From positions 62,001-126,000 of the forward strand of contig NZ_CP091456.1 of the NCBI RefSeq assembly GCF_023611925.1: a stretch of 64,000 nt of DNA. Direction: 5' to 3'. Numbering within the stretch: the first letter of the stretch is position 1; each line of letters opens with the position of its first letter. Under the pieces are notes generated by a model, which made no database searches, was not told the DNA's origin, and saw only the letters and a program-made list of their open reading frames with translations. The DNA comes from Avibacterium sp. 20-132 (lineage in GTDB: Bacteria; Pseudomonadota; Gammaproteobacteria; Enterobacterales; Pasteurellaceae). Shown piece by piece: positions 19,790 through 29,392 of the stretch. The translations under genes were made by a program, and so were the position numbers.

Positions 19790-20562
19790 TAATTCTGATA
19801 AGATTGATTTTGTTTTGCCTTGGGTTGATCCATCAGATAAATTATGGCGAGAAAAAAAAGAGTACTTTAGTAAAAAGAGAAACTTTGACTCAGATTCTAA
19901 TACATCTTCTAGATATCGAGATATGGAAATATTAAAATATGTTTTACGTTCAATTGAGAAAAATTGTAGCTGGTATAATAATATATTCTTAATAACAGAA
20001 GGTCATTATCCAAAGTGGCTAAATATAAAACATCATAAAATACGTCTAATTAGACATGAAGAATTATTTCATGATAAAACTGATCTACCTACTTTTAATA
20101 GTAGTTCTATAGAATGTAATTTATCCTCTTTGAAAAGCTTAGGACTTACCGAAAAATTTATATATCTAAATGATGATATGTTAATATTTAGAAAAGTAGA
20201 TACTTCTAGATTTTTTATAAATAATCTTCCCGTTGATTTTTTGTGTCATACATTAGTTCCAAGAACTGAACTCATACTAAAATTGAGAAGAATAACTGAT
20301 TCCTGGGGCTATTCGTTACTGAATGGTATAACTTTAGTAAATAGTAAAAAAAACATTCAAACTATTTCTAAAAATCTTATCTATAATACAAGTTATTCTA
20401 TAACCGAAAAATTAAATAACTTTTTAATGAAAACTTTATATAGAAAAGCTATTAGTCTAAAACATTGGCATCATCCCCAACCTTACTTAATAAATACTTT
20501 AGAGGAAGTAAAAGAACATTTTAAGCTTCAGCTAGAGAGAGCATCTAAAAATAAATTTAGAG

Positions 20563-20588
20563 CTTGAATTTACAATCTAACTGCAACA
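20563..20588 (+). repeat. IS30 left inverted repeat
   Basis: Left end, begins CTTGAATTTACAATC and shares the inner CTAACTGCAACA with the right end. It supplies the stop codon (TGA, 20565-20567) that truncates the Stealth protein. Confidence 0.85.
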
Positions 20589-20659
20589 AATAAAAAAGTG
20601 TTCATAAGGAAATCGACGATAATTTGTTTAGCACAAAACAAAATCACTGATGAGAGCTT

Positions 20660-21640
20660 ATGAACACCTACAAACATCTTACACTTTGTGAACGAGAAAA
20701 GATAATGGTTTTTCACGCATTAGGCAAAACGATTACACAAATTGCCCAGCAATTACAGCGACATAAATCGACCATTTCACGAGAATTGAAGCGCTGTCAG
20801 GGCGAATATGCGGCATTATCAGCTCAAGAACACTATCAACAACAACGGGTAGAATGTAAACCCAAGCGAAAGTTAGCCAACCCGAAATTGTTTGATTTTG
20901 TTAAGCAAAAGTTCTTACAAGAGAATTGGTCGCCAGAGCAGATTGCCGCCCGTTTGAAATACGAACAAAGTGCGCTTTCTATTAGCTTTGTCAGTATTTA
21001 CCGAGGGATTTATGCCGGGTGGTTTGATGAGAAAGGGTTATCGCACGGGGCAAGAGGGGCGATTCGGAAACTCCGTCATCGCGGGAAAAAGCGGCATACC
21101 AATGACTATGTGGAAAAACGCGGAAAAATCCCAATTAGTCATCATTTAACCGAACGACCAAGCGAAGCCGAAACTCGAAGCCGTTTAGGTGATTGGGAAG
21201 CAGATACCGTGTTGGGCGCAGCAGGCAAAGCCTGTTTATTGACCTTGACGGATAGAAAAAGCCGTTTTTCCCTCGTCAGAAAACTGCCTGCAAAGCGAGC
21301 AGAAAGCGTTGCTAAGGCAATGAGTGAAGCCTTGCACAATGAGCCTTTAGAGAGCATTACTCCAGATAGAGGGAAAGAATTTGCAAAACATCAGCAGGTA
21401 ACGGAAAGACTTCAGGTTGAATTTTACTTTCCATTGCCCCACCAACCTTGGCAAAGAGGAACAAATGAAAACACGAACGGTTTACTAAGGGAGTATTTTC
21501 CGAAAGGTCGAGACATTACGCCCTTTTCAGAAGCACAAATACAAACCGTGGTCGATAAATTAAATCACCGACCACGCAAATGTTTAAACTGGAAAACGCC
21601 TTATGAAGTTTATTTTGATAAAGTGTTGCAGTTAGTTTGA
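20660..21640 (+). CDS. IS30-family transposase
   Basis: A 326-residue DDE transposase. The N-terminal helix-turn-helix typical of IS30 is intact (LTLCEREKIMVFHALGKTIT, HKSTISRELKR). The catalytic domain shows GDWEADTVLG (first Asp), ITPDRGKEFAKH (second Asp) and PWQRGTNENTNGLLREYFPKG (Glu). Length and motifs indicate a complete, potentially active enzyme. The gene fills the element. Confidence 0.95.
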   Translation: MNTYKHLTLCEREKIMVFHALGKTITQIAQQLQRHKSTISRELKRCQGEYAALSAQEHYQQQRVECKPKRKLANPKLFDFVKQKFLQENWSPEQIAARLKYEQSALSISFVSIYRGIYAGWFDEKGLSHGARGAIRKLRHRGKKRHTNDYVEKRGKIPISHHLTERPSEAETRSRLGDWEADTVLGAAGKACLLTLTDRKSRFSLVRKLPAKRAESVAKAMSEALHNEPLESITPDRGKEFAKHQQVTERLQVEFYFPLPHQPWQRGTNENTNGLLREYFPKGRDITPFSEAQIQTVVDKLNHRPRKCLNWKTPYEVYFDKVLQLV

Positions 21641-21649
21641 CAATCCAAG
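21624..21649 (-). repeat. IS30 right inverted repeat
   Basis: Right end, read on the minus strand as CTTGGATTGTCAAAC and the shared CTAACTGCAACA. It overlaps the 3' end of the transposase gene, which stops at 21640. Confidence 0.85.
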
Positions 21650-22021
21650 AGATAAAACTGATCTAACACAATATCTATATCGATATTGGCATCTATTGAG
21701 TGGGGAATTTTATCCATCAAAACTGAATGATGGAATAGGAGACAAAAATATTACATCTGTGAAAGATGTAAATGAAATTTTTGAAAAACTTGAAAAGGAT
21801 CCACATATTAATTTTGTATGCTTTAATGATAGCCCTGATTTAACTGAACAAGAATTTTATCTAGTAAAAGAGCGCTTATTAAATGAATTAGAAAAAATCT
21901 TTCCTGAAAAGGCAAGTTTTGAAATATAGTGTATATTCTTCTAATATCTAATGCTAGCCTAAATACTCTATCCTTTCGTTAAGCTTAGAGCTAAAACTTT
22001 TGGTGTAATGGACAAAACTGT

Positions 22022-22070
22022 AGAAAAAGTGGTTCCCCTCTATACTATAAGGGGAGGGACCACTTTTTCT
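22022..22070. terminator. Long hairpin downstream of the polysaccharide locus
   Basis: AGAAAAAGTGGT (22022-22033) pairs with ACCACTTTTTCT (22059-22070). The inner CCCCT/AGGGG pairing extends the stem around a short AT loop. On both strands the stem ends in a T-rich run, so it could terminate transcription bidirectionally. It may instead be the end of the decayed insertion element that follows. Confidence 0.6.
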
Positions 22071-22102
22071 AAAATATAAATAAAAAATTTTCCATACTAT
22101 CA

Positions 22103-22793
22103 ATATGCTACTGTACATAAACATGGGGAGAAAAATAATATTCTACATTACAAATGCATAAACTGTAATGAAACTTTTACCTACCAGATAAAATCACATT
22201 CTACAAATATTTGGTTTGATTATTCTCAAGGAAAAAATCTACAAAGAACTTACGATTAAATATAAATATTGGGTTAAAACCATTCAGAAGTGATAAAATG
22301 CCTAAAACAATTTGAGCCTCTCCCTATTTTAAACTCTCTCAATACGGCTTCCTTTGATCCTGAATTTGGTATATTGGTAATGATGGATAATCAGAGTGAA
22401 AAATAATTTTTCATCAAACTATAAAATGAAAATCATCGAAAAAGCCTTAAAAGGCAACTGAAAAAATGAATTTTGCCATCGTTTATATTATTGGTATTTA
22501 AAGTATCAAAATTTTTAAATGAATACATTGAGAAATTTAATGAAAAAGGCTACGTATCCTTATAAAGGGAAGGATATTAGAGATACTTTTACTAGTATGA
22601 AATATTTATTTACCTTTGAAAGGTATTCTGAATTAAATATTAAAAGCACAAAAAACCAATTGAAAAGTTTATTTAGCACACTGAAACAAAATTTAAACAA
22701 CCAAAACGGATTAAGTAAAATTTCAACATTATGTTTATAAAGAATTTTTTAATGAAAGAGTGGGGAAAATTATATTGAAATAACTAAATCCTA
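22103..22793 (+). pseudogene. Decayed transposase remnant
   Basis: Fragments in shifting frames read like one transposase: a zinc-ribbon-like start (YATVHKHGEKNNILHYKC, then INCNETF), a stop, then KCLKQFEPLPILNSLNTASF and MMDNQSEK, later FLNEYIEKFNEKGY, and a last open stretch 22519-22740 with LKSLFSTLKQNLNNQNGLSK. Several stops, frameshifts and an internal deletion are evident. The order (zinc ribbon, DDE-type core, N.L..LF..LK..L..H.GLS motif) suggests a MULE/IS256-like or related family, not firmly identified. It fills the otherwise gene-free stretch between the polysaccharide locus and pntB. Confidence 0.6.
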
Positions 22794-23000
22794 CATTTTT
22801 TCATCACCCTGCTAAAAAACCTTTATAAACATGAGCTTATCCTTCCCTAAGCCATTAAGCACGAGAAATTTGTGTTTTAATTTTTTGAATAATCTTTCCT
22901 GATAATTGGCCGTTTTTTCAATGTCTAAAACAACCGACTTTTCATAAATGGAAAAAATAATTTTGATATCGTTTTAGACTTACATAAATATCTTAAAAAA

Positions 23001-23026
23001 ACCGCACTTTCTTTCAAAAGTGCGGT
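23001..23026 (-). terminator. pntAB terminator made of an inverted uptake-signal pair
   Basis: ACCGCACTTT and AAAGTGCGGT form a perfect 10-bp stem with a 6-base loop 24 bases past the pntB stop. On the minus strand the stem is followed by a run of T residues. The other strand is also T-rich, so it may act in both directions. Confidence 0.85.
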
Positions 23027-23049
23027 ACTTTTTTTCAGCAAAATTTATC

Positions 23050-24501
23050 TTATAATGCTTTTAATATATCATCCACACGCTCTTTTGCATCACCGAAGAG
23101 CATTTGTGTGTTTTCTTTGAAGAACAATGGGTTTTGTACGCCGGCGTAGCCTACAGCCATTGAGCGTTTGAATACCACCACATTAGCGGCTTTCCACACT
23201 TCTAGCACTGGCATTCCTGCGATTGGGCTGTTTGGATCATCCATTGCCGCAGGGTTTACGGTGTCATTTGCGCCGATAACTAAGACGACATCGGTATCAG
23301 CAAAATCATCGTTGATTTCGTCCATTTCTAATACCACGTCATAAGGTACTTTGGCTTCAGCGAGTAACACGTTCATATGACCCGGTAAACGCCCTGCTAC
23401 TGGGTGAATACCAAAACGTACATTCACACCACGATCACGTAATTTTTGTGTAATTTCAGCCACGGGATATTGCGCTTGTGCCACCGCCATTCCATAGCCC
23501 GGTGTGATGATCACAGAGCTTGCATTTTTCAGCATTTCCGCCACTTCTTCCGCGCTTGTTTCACGGTGTTCGCCTTGTTCTTGATCACCACTTGCAACCA
23601 CATCATTACCAAAACCGCCAGCGATAACACTGATAAATGAACGGTTCATTGCTTTACACATAATGTAAGAAAGAATCGCCCCTGAAGAGCCTACTAATGC
23701 CCCAGTTACGATCAAGAGATCATTATTAAGCATAAAGCCTGCTGCCGCCGCTGCCCAACCTGAATAAGAGTTCAGCATTGATACCACCACTGGCATATCT
23801 GCACCACCAATTGATGCCACTAAATGCCAACCAAAGGCAAGAGCAATGATAGTCATTAATAGCACTGGGAAGATATTTTCTGGCGAGCTTAAAAATGCGA
23901 TCATTAATAACGCCGAAACCACTAACGCCGCTAAATTTAGTTTATGGCGATGCGGTAACATTAAGGCTTTAGAATTAATAATCCCACGTAGTTTACCGAA
24001 TGCGACCACAGACCCAGTGAAAGTCACTGCCCCAATGAAGATGCCTAAGAAAACTTCAACATTATGGATAGTTGCTAAAGTCGCTTGTTCCGCATCAAAT
24101 GCTGCTTTCGCATTTTCTAATGCCGCTTCACTGATAAATGCTGTACCTTCTAGTGCAACAAATTCAGGGGTAACGTGTAAGCCAAAGCTGTTAAAGCCGA
24201 CCAACACAGCAGCAAGACCAACAAAGCTATGTAAAATAGCTACAAGCTCTGGCATTTCGGTCATTTCCACTTTCAATGCACGTTGGATACCTATCACCGC
24301 GCCAATCGCCATTGCAATTAAAATCCAAATTTGTCCTGACGTTTGTGGGCCAAAAATGGTTGCGATAAGGGCAATAGTCATCCCCACGATACCGTACCAA
24401 CAACCTGCTTTAGCAGTTTCGTGTTTAGAAAGCCCTGCTAAGCTCATAATGAAAAGTAATGCCGCTACAATATATGCAGCCTGTACTAAACCTTCTGACA
24501 T
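23050..24501 (-). CDS. pntB: NAD(P) transhydrogenase beta subunit
   Basis: A 483-residue protein with nine or so membrane helices (domain II) followed by the NADP(H)-binding domain III. The latter shows [56 protein letters not shown] and [16 protein letters not shown], all diagnostic of PntB. With PntA it couples proton entry to hydride transfer from NADH to NADP+, supplying NADPH. It begins 12 bases after the pntA stop, behind a GGAGAAAAAGCA ribosome site. Confidence 0.97.
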   Translation of the reverse strand: MSEGLVQAAYIVAALLFIMSLAGLSKHETAKAGCWYGIVGMTIALIATIFGPQTSGQIWILIAMAIGAVIGIQRALKVEMTEMPELVAILHSFVGLAAVLVGFNSFGLHVTPEFVALEGTAFISEAALENAKAAFDAEQATLATIHNVEVFLGIFIGAVTFTGSVVAFGKLRGIINSKALMLPHRHKLNLAALVVSALLMIAFLSSPENIFPVLLMTIIALAFGWHLVASIGGADMPVVVSMLNSYSGWAAAAAGFMLNNDLLIVTGALVGSSGAILSYIMCKAMNRSFISVIAGGFGNDVVASGDQEQGEHRETSAEEVAEMLKNASSVIITPGYGMAVAQAQYPVAEITQKLRDRGVNVRFGIHPVAGRLPGHMNVLLAEAKVPYDVVLEMDEINDDFADTDVVLVIGANDTVNPAAMDDPNSPIAGMPVLEVWKAANVVVFKRSMAVGYAGVQNPLFFKENTQMLFGDAKERVDDILKAL

Positions 24502-24513
24502 TGCTTTTTCTCC

Positions 24514-26043
24514 TTAACCTTTTCTAAACATTGCAAGCATACGTTGGGTCACTTTAAAGCCACCAAAGATATTGATACTTGCGACTAAAATTGCAATAAA
24601 TGCGAGTAGGCTGATAAAGAAACTGCCTTGGGCAATTTGCAATAACGCTCCCACAATGATAATGCCTGAAATGGCGTTAGTTACTGCCATTAATGGGGTA
24701 TGTAAGGCGTGGCTTACATTCCAAACCACATAGTATCCCACCACACAAGCAAGTACAAACACGGTGAAATGTGATAAGAACGCCGCAGGCATTACTGAAC
24801 CTAGCCATAAGAACAGCACGCCAATTGCTCCCATAATACCGTATTTGATACGCGGGTCTTGTGGTTTTTGTTCTTTCTTCTCAACCACAACCTCAGCTTT
24901 TTGTTGTGGTTGGGCAGAAACTTGAATTGGCGGTGCTGGCCAAGTGATTTCACCATCGCGAATGACTGTTACACCACGTAACACAACATCATCAAAATCA
25001 ATATTGATCGTACCGTCTTTCTCTTTACATAATAACTTCAGCAAATTCACTAAGTTTGTGCCATAAAGCTGAGAAGATTGCGTTGGCAAACGTGCTGGGA
25101 AATCCGTATAACCAATGATTTTCACTTGATTATCTGTCACGAAAATTTCACCCGGTTTAGTGTATTCACAGTTTCCTCCTGTTAATGCGGCTAAATCCAC
25201 AATAACAGAACCCGGTTTCATTGAATCCACCATTTCTTTGGTAATTAAACGTGGTGCTGGTTTACCCGGAATAGCAGCGGTCGTGATGATAATATCCACT
25301 TCTTTCGCTTGTGCGGCATAAAGTTCCATCGCTCGGCGATTAAACTCTTCCGACATCACTTTTGCATAACCATCACCTGAGCCACCTTCTTCTTCAAAAT
25401 CAATTTCTAAGAAGTCTGCACCCATTGATTGCACTTGCTCTTTTACTTCAGGGCGAGAATCAAAAGCACGCACAATCGCACCAAGGCTATTTGCTGTACC
25501 AATCGCAGCCAAACCGGCCACACCTGCCCCAATCACTAACACTTTCGCTGGCGGTACTTTACCTGCCGCAGTGATTTGCCCAGTGAAAAAACTACCGAAT
25601 GCATTTGCCGCTTCCACCACAGCACGATAACCAGAAATATTGGCCATTGATGAAAGTGCGTCTAAAGACTGCGCACGTGAAATACGTGGCACAGCATCCA
25701 TCGCTAAGACATTAATTTTTTTCGCAGATAATTTTTCCATTAATGCTTCATTTTGCGCAGGCCAAATAAAGCTAATTAAGGTTGCCCCTTCTTTAATTAA
25801 GGCAATTTCCTCATCACTAGGAGGGTTTACTTTCATAATTACATCAGCATTCCACACTTCTTGTGTTGTGCCAATTTTTGCGCCAGCTTGCACAAATGCT
25901 TGATCTTCAAAACTTGCTTTAAATCCTGCATCGTGTTCAACAATCACCTCAAAACCCAGCTTTAAAATTTGCTGTATTGTTTTTGGCGTTGCTGCTACAC
26001 GTGTTTCATTATCAAGCCGTTCTCTAGGTACACCAATTAACAT
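24514..26043 (-). CDS. pntA: NAD(P) transhydrogenase alpha subunit
   Basis: A 509-residue protein. The N-terminal NAD(H)-binding domain I resembles alanine dehydrogenase ([20 protein letters not shown] at the start, [41 protein letters not shown]). A linker with charged residues (about 365-390) leads to four C-terminal membrane helices. First gene of pntAB, transcribed leftward from the intergenic region shared with sfsA. Confidence 0.97.
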   Translation of the reverse strand: MLIGVPRERLDNETRVAATPKTIQQILKLGFEVIVEHDAGFKASFEDQAFVQAGAKIGTTQEVWNADVIMKVNPPSDEEIALIKEGATLISFIWPAQNEALMEKLSAKKINVLAMDAVPRISRAQSLDALSSMANISGYRAVVEAANAFGSFFTGQITAAGKVPPAKVLVIGAGVAGLAAIGTANSLGAIVRAFDSRPEVKEQVQSMGADFLEIDFEEEGGSGDGYAKVMSEEFNRRAMELYAAQAKEVDIIITTAAIPGKPAPRLITKEMVDSMKPGSVIVDLAALTGGNCEYTKPGEIFVTDNQVKIIGYTDFPARLPTQSSQLYGTNLVNLLKLLCKEKDGTINIDFDDVVLRGVTVIRDGEITWPAPPIQVSAQPQQKAEVVVEKKEQKPQDPRIKYGIMGAIGVLFLWLGSVMPAAFLSHFTVFVLACVVGYYVVWNVSHALHTPLMAVTNAISGIIIVGALLQIAQGSFFISLLAFIAILVASINIFGGFKVTQRMLAMFRKG

Positions 26044-26328
26044 AATGTTTCCTTCAAATTGGTTGATGATACAATCTGGAAATCACTTCCCAGCCCATAA
26101 ATGACAAAAGTCGAATCGTCCTAACTGTATCATTTATTACAAAAGAGGTACAAAAAGATTTTACAAATTTCATTGAAAAAATTTACCTATGAATAAATAG
26201 ATTAAAAATTATCTAAAAATTTAGCTGATGAAATAATGATAAAAAAATCAATAAAAAGCACCGCACTTTTCTTTTTACCCACAACACAAAATGATACACT
26301 GCCGTTTTTAGTTATATAGGAATAAATA

Positions 26329-27045
26329 ATGCAGTTACCCGCTCTTCAATCTGCCACCCTACTCCGCCGTTATAAACGCTTTCTTGCTGATGTCGAACTT
26401 GCCAATGGTGAAATACTCACGATTCACTGCGCAAATACGGGGGCGATGACAGGTTGTGGTGAAAAAGGGGATACCATTTGGTATTCAACCTCTGACAGTA
26501 AAACCCGAAAATACCCTCATTCTTGGGAACTTACCCAACTTCAAAATGGGCAAATGGTATGTATTAACACACACCATTCCAATCAACTCACCTTTGAAGC
26601 ACTGCAAAATAAGCAAATCAAAGAATTAGCGGCATACAGCGAAATTCTGCCTGAAATGAAATATGGTGAAGAAAATAGCCGAATTGATTTCCTGCTTAAA
26701 GAGAAAGGCTTACCGGATTGCTATGTGGAAGTAAAATCCGTTACCTTAGTAAAAGGCAATCTGGGAATGTTTCCTGATGCGGTAACCACCAGAGGACAAA
26801 AACATTTACGAGAGCTAATGGCGATGAAAAAACTTGGCCATAGAGCAGTCATTTTTTTCGCTGGATTACACAACGGTTTTGATTGTTTCAAAGTCGCGGA
26901 ATATATTGATCCTGAATACGCGAAGCTACTTCGCCAAGCCATAAAAGAAGGGGTTGAGGTGTATGCCTATGCGGGAGAATTCGAATTTTCTCATCACATT
27001 CCTACCGCACTTTCACTTACACATTTAGTGCCTTATATTGAATAA
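26329..27045 (+). CDS. sfsA: Sugar fermentation stimulation protein A
   Basis: A 238-residue SfsA family protein, a putative nucleic-acid-binding or nuclease-fold protein first linked to maltose metabolism in E. coli. Diagnostic stretches are [56 protein letters not shown] and [22 protein letters not shown] suggests a nuclease-like active site. It is monocistronic and followed by the candidate small RNA locus. An uptake-signal core lies upstream (about 26260) and another inside its 3' end (about 27003). Confidence 0.93.
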   Translation: MQLPALQSATLLRRYKRFLADVELANGEILTIHCANTGAMTGCGEKGDTIWYSTSDSKTRKYPHSWELTQLQNGQMVCINTHHSNQLTFEALQNKQIKELAAYSEILPEMKYGEENSRIDFLLKEKGLPDCYVEVKSVTLVKGNLGMFPDAVTTRGQKHLRELMAMKKLGHRAVIFFAGLHNGFDCFKVAEYIDPEYAKLLRQAIKEGVEVYAYAGEFEFSHHIPTALSLTHLVPYIE

Positions 27046-27054
27046 ATAATTTAT

Positions 27055-27069
27055 TGAGAATTATTTGCA
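27055..27069. promoter_or_regulatory. Upstream Fur-box-like site of the small RNA locus
   Basis: TGAGAATTATTTGCA matches 11 of 14 defined positions of the 7-1-7 Fur consensus. The extended GAGAATTATTTGCATT is a familiar form of Fur site. It lies just upstream of the -35 box at 27078. Confidence 0.65.
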
Positions 27070-27077
27070 TTTATGTA

Positions 27078-27106
27078 TTGACTTTATATTTGAGAACAAT
27101 TATCAT
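27078..27106 (+). promoter_or_regulatory. Strong promoter overlapped by a Fur box
   Basis: -35 TTGACT (27078-27083), exactly 17 bases, -10 TATCAT (27101-27106). The Fur box TGAGAACAATTATCA (27091-27105) matches 12 of 14 defined positions and covers the spacer and -10 box, an ideal position for iron-dependent repression. Confidence 0.8.
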
Positions 27107-27112
27107 TTAATT

Positions 27113-27185
27113 CATTCAAACAATAATAGATAATCACTCCAACATTTTAGTGCCTCTCCCCCCACAGAAAGAGGCACTTTTTTTA
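27113..27185 (+). ncRNA. Candidate Fur-repressed small RNA
   Basis: A short transcription unit without a reading frame. The promoter predicts a start near 27113. A strong rho-independent terminator (arms AGTGCCTCT 27149-27157 and AGAGGCACT 27170-27178, followed by seven T) ends it about 72 bases later. The terminator loop exposes CCCCCC, a plausible seed for G-rich ribosome-binding sites, and the single-stranded 5' part is AU-rich as in Hfq-bound RNAs. Organisation matches RyhB-like iron-sparing RNAs, and Pasteurellaceae are known to carry one (HrrF in Haemophilus influenzae). Whether this is its homologue cannot be decided without alignment. An hfq gene is in the same window. Confidence 0.7.
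27149..27185 (+). terminator. Rho-independent terminator of the candidate small RNA
   Basis: A perfect 9-bp GC-rich stem, an 11-base loop with a C6 run, then TTTTTTTAT. Strong by any standard. It could also serve sfsA read-through. Confidence 0.9.
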
Positions 27186-27214
27186 TATTTAATTTAAGTG
27201 TCTGCCGTTAATAG

Positions 27215-27901
27215 CTATGCTATTGTCGTCGCGTCTAAAATTAATTGCGTTACTGCTTCAGCTTGTGACATTAACGACGCATGACTTGCATCAAGACTGA
27301 TAATTTTACGTGGTGAAATACGTTCTGCCATCATTTTTTGATTATCAGGGTGAATCATTCTATCTTGTGTAGAAATTTGATAAAAACTTGGCTTTATTTT
27401 CCACGCTACTTGGCTCACCGTATCAGCAAAGGTGGAAGCTAGTGGTGCTTTTTGTGTAATTGACAGTGGGTAAGCTTCATCTTCACTCACATCTTGGCAA
27501 AAACTTTGATGGTAGCGGTTTCGTTCTATCCATAGATAACCATCACTATCTCCGACAATCGCAGAAAAAGCCTCTGGTGGGTGCTGTTGGCTAATGCCTC
27601 CCGCACTTTCACCTACATCAGGGGCGAATGCAGCAATATAAACTAGGGCTTTTACATTTGGTAAATCCCCCATTTCAGTAATTACTTTCCCACCATAAGA
27701 ATGCCCTACTAATACTACGGGTTTCTGAATTTGCTTTACCATTTTACGAGTACGTTCTGCATCATCAGCTAAAGAAGTCAGCGGATTTTCTACCGCATAA
27801 ACGTCTGTATATCCCTGTTTTTTGAGTTCCTTAAGTACAAGGTTCCAATGACTTGCCCCTCCCCAAAATCCATGCACTAAAACAATCGCTGGTTTTTCCA
27901 T
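27215..27901 (-). CDS. Alpha/beta hydrolase
   Basis: A 228-residue cytoplasmic alpha/beta hydrolase. The oxyanion-hole motif HGFWGGASHW (10-19) and nucleophile elbow GHSYGG (Ser 68) are intact. The acid is probably Asp in STQDRMIHPDN and the base His in LDASHASLMSQ. It resembles the methylesterase/salicylate-esterase-like group rather than lipases; the substrate is unknown. It has no signal peptide and stands alone between the small RNA locus and the acetyltransferase. Confidence 0.8.
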   Translation of the reverse strand: MEKPAIVLVHGFWGGASHWNLVLKELKKQGYTDVYAVENPLTSLADDAERTRKMVKQIQKPVVLVGHSYGGKVITEMGDLPNVKALVYIAAFAPDVGESAGGISQQHPPEAFSAIVGDSDGYLWIERNRYHQSFCQDVSEDEAYPLSITQKAPLASTFADTVSQVAWKIKPSFYQISTQDRMIHPDNQKMMAERISPRKIISLDASHASLMSQAEAVTQLILDATTIA

Positions 27902-28055
27902 TTTTGGCTCCTAAATTTGTATAAAAGTTGTAATAAATCTTGCGCGATTATACGCTTGGCATATCTAAAGACAATCAGCGGTAATAGGATCATCCCTCTA
28001 AATTTAATAGATTCTATCAATTAAAAACAATAAAAACGCCATTTTTATAGACATC

Positions 28056-28751
28056 TTAGCAATCATTTAATGAACGTAGTTGCTTTCCTTCATCATCAAA
28101 ATTATCCGCTGCAAGCCAACGTTCAAATTTCGGTTTCATTCTCTGCCATTCTTCTTTTAGCATTGAAAACCACGCGGTATCACGATTACGCTCTTTATAA
28201 ACTGCAGCACGTCTAAAAATCCCTTCAAACTGAAAACCAAGGCGTTTTGCCGCATTAAATGAGGCTTGATTTAAACTATCACATTTCCATTCATAACGAC
28301 GATATTTGAGTTTATCAAACACATATTGCATTGCGAGATATTGTGCTTCCGTTGCCACGCGAGAATGTTTTAGCAAGTTAGAATAAATCACCCAGCCCAT
28401 TTCGATAGAGCGATTTTGTGGGTCAATGCGCATTAAAGAAAATATTCCCACCACCTTTTGGCTCGCCTTATCAATAATCGCTAAATAATAAGGATCAGCA
28501 CTGTTCGCCCATTCTTGCAGAAGCTGTTGTGCGGCTTGCTCATTAGGTTGTGCGGAAATAGGCAGATAAGTCCATTGGCTTTCTGGGCTATCTGGCCCAA
28601 TAAACTTATAAATATCCTTAAAATGACGATCGACACAAAGGTGTTGCAAACAACAATATTGCCCTTCTATTAGCTGAATATTTGGCAATTCCCCTCGCGT
28701 AAAATCGACAATAGGCTCTCCAATAGGCTGATTGAGATGATTAAGCGGCAT
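28056..28751 (-). CDS. GNAT acetyltransferase (RimJ/RimL-like)
   Basis: A 231-residue protein. The segment YYLAIIDKASQKVVGIFSLMRID, then EMGWVIYSNLLKHSRVATEAQYLAMQYVF and RRYEWKCDSLNQASFNAAKRLGFQFEG follows the GNAT fold (motifs A and B) of RimJ/RimL-type N-acetyltransferases. The open frame extends 36 codons upstream, but a GGGAG site six bases before ATG at 28751 (MPLNHLNQPIGEP) marks the real start. The substrate is unknown. Confidence 0.8.
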   Translation of the reverse strand: MPLNHLNQPIGEPIVDFTRGELPNIQLIEGQYCCLQHLCVDRHFKDIYKFIGPDSPESQWTYLPISAQPNEQAAQQLLQEWANSADPYYLAIIDKASQKVVGIFSLMRIDPQNRSIEMGWVIYSNLLKHSRVATEAQYLAMQYVFDKLKYRRYEWKCDSLNQASFNAAKRLGFQFEGIFRRAAVYKERNRDTAWFSMLKEEWQRMKPKFERWLAADNFDDEGKQLRSLNDC

Positions 28752-28846
28752 TATTTTCTCCCTATAAAATTGCATATATCTTGTATAAAAAATAACATAA
28801 AATACAAGTGCGGTCAGATTTTTCACCATTTTTACAAGGACATTTA

Positions 28847-29212
28847 ATGATAACGCCAAGCCAGATTATCCAATACATTGCCAAACATTATCAGGTTAAT
28901 CCCGCCTATTTGTGGGCAAAATTTCCTGAGTATGGGGTTTTTCGCCACCTAAATAGCGGTAAATGGTTTGCCATTTTAATGAATATCCCCGGCAATAAAA
29001 TTGGCTTGTCTCATACAGAAACCATTTGGATTATAAATGTTAAAGCCCAGCCTGAAATGATTGGTGCGTTACGTATGATAAAAGGGGTTTATCCCGCCTA
29101 TCATATGAATAAAGAACATTGGATGAGTCTCCATTTAGCGGAAATTTCCCCTTCATTATTATGGGAATGTATTCAAGACAGTTTTTCTTTAACTCAACAG
29201 AAAAAACGATAA
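28847..29212 (+). CDS. MmcQ/YjbR-family protein
   Basis: A 121-residue protein of the YjbR/MmcQ family (CyaY-like fold, often annotated as DNA-binding). Typical residues are LWAKFPEYGVFRH, KWFAILMNI, INVKAQPEM, GVYPAYHMNKEHWMSLHL and the closing LLWECIQDSFSLT. The ATG at 28847 has AAGGA seven bases upstream. An earlier in-frame GTG is part of an uptake signal and is rejected. Divergent from the acetyltransferase. Confidence 0.8.
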   Translation: MITPSQIIQYIAKHYQVNPAYLWAKFPEYGVFRHLNSGKWFAILMNIPGNKIGLSHTETIWIINVKAQPEMIGALRMIKGVYPAYHMNKEHWMSLHLAEISPSLLWECIQDSFSLTQQKKR

Positions 29213-29392
29213 ACCAGCGCGTTATTCCGTTGAAAAAAACATCATAAAAAATGACCGCACTTTAAATATCGCGAAAATTTGCCATCATATTCTTTTTTCT
29301 TCAAAATTTCTCACCAATATTGCCTTTTCATTTGGCTAATATTATCTATAATAACCCACACATTACAGGATTATTTATTATAGGATACATCA

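Larger units (their letters stand above)
20563..21649 (+). mobile_element. IS30-family insertion sequence (about 1087 bp)
   Basis: The element is bounded by imperfect 26-bp inverted repeats (20563-20588 and 21624-21649, 22 of 26 matching by eye, both beginning CTTG on their own strand). It is flanked by a 2-bp AG direct duplication (20561-20562 and 21650-21651), as usual for IS30. It contains one full-length transposase gene and is inserted in the Stealth gene. The DNA is clearly richer in GC than its surroundings. Confidence 0.93.
19779..21929 (+). pseudogene. Stealth-family sugar-phosphate transferase, split by an IS30 element
   Basis: The 5' part (19779-20562) encodes Stealth conserved regions: IDFVLPWVDPSDKLW (CR1), RYRDMEILKYVLRSIEKNC and YLNDDMLIF (CR2). 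Translation runs into the inserted element and stops at 20567. The 3' part resumes at 21652 (DKTDLTQYLYRYWHLLSGEF and onward) and ends at 21929. Removing the element and one AG duplicate restores an uninterrupted frame of 353 codons, the usual size of Stealth phosphotransferases, so the disruption looks recent. Intact members make hexose-phosphate linkages in capsule or wall glycans. The 5' product lacks CR3/CR4 and is probably inactive. Confidence 0.9.
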
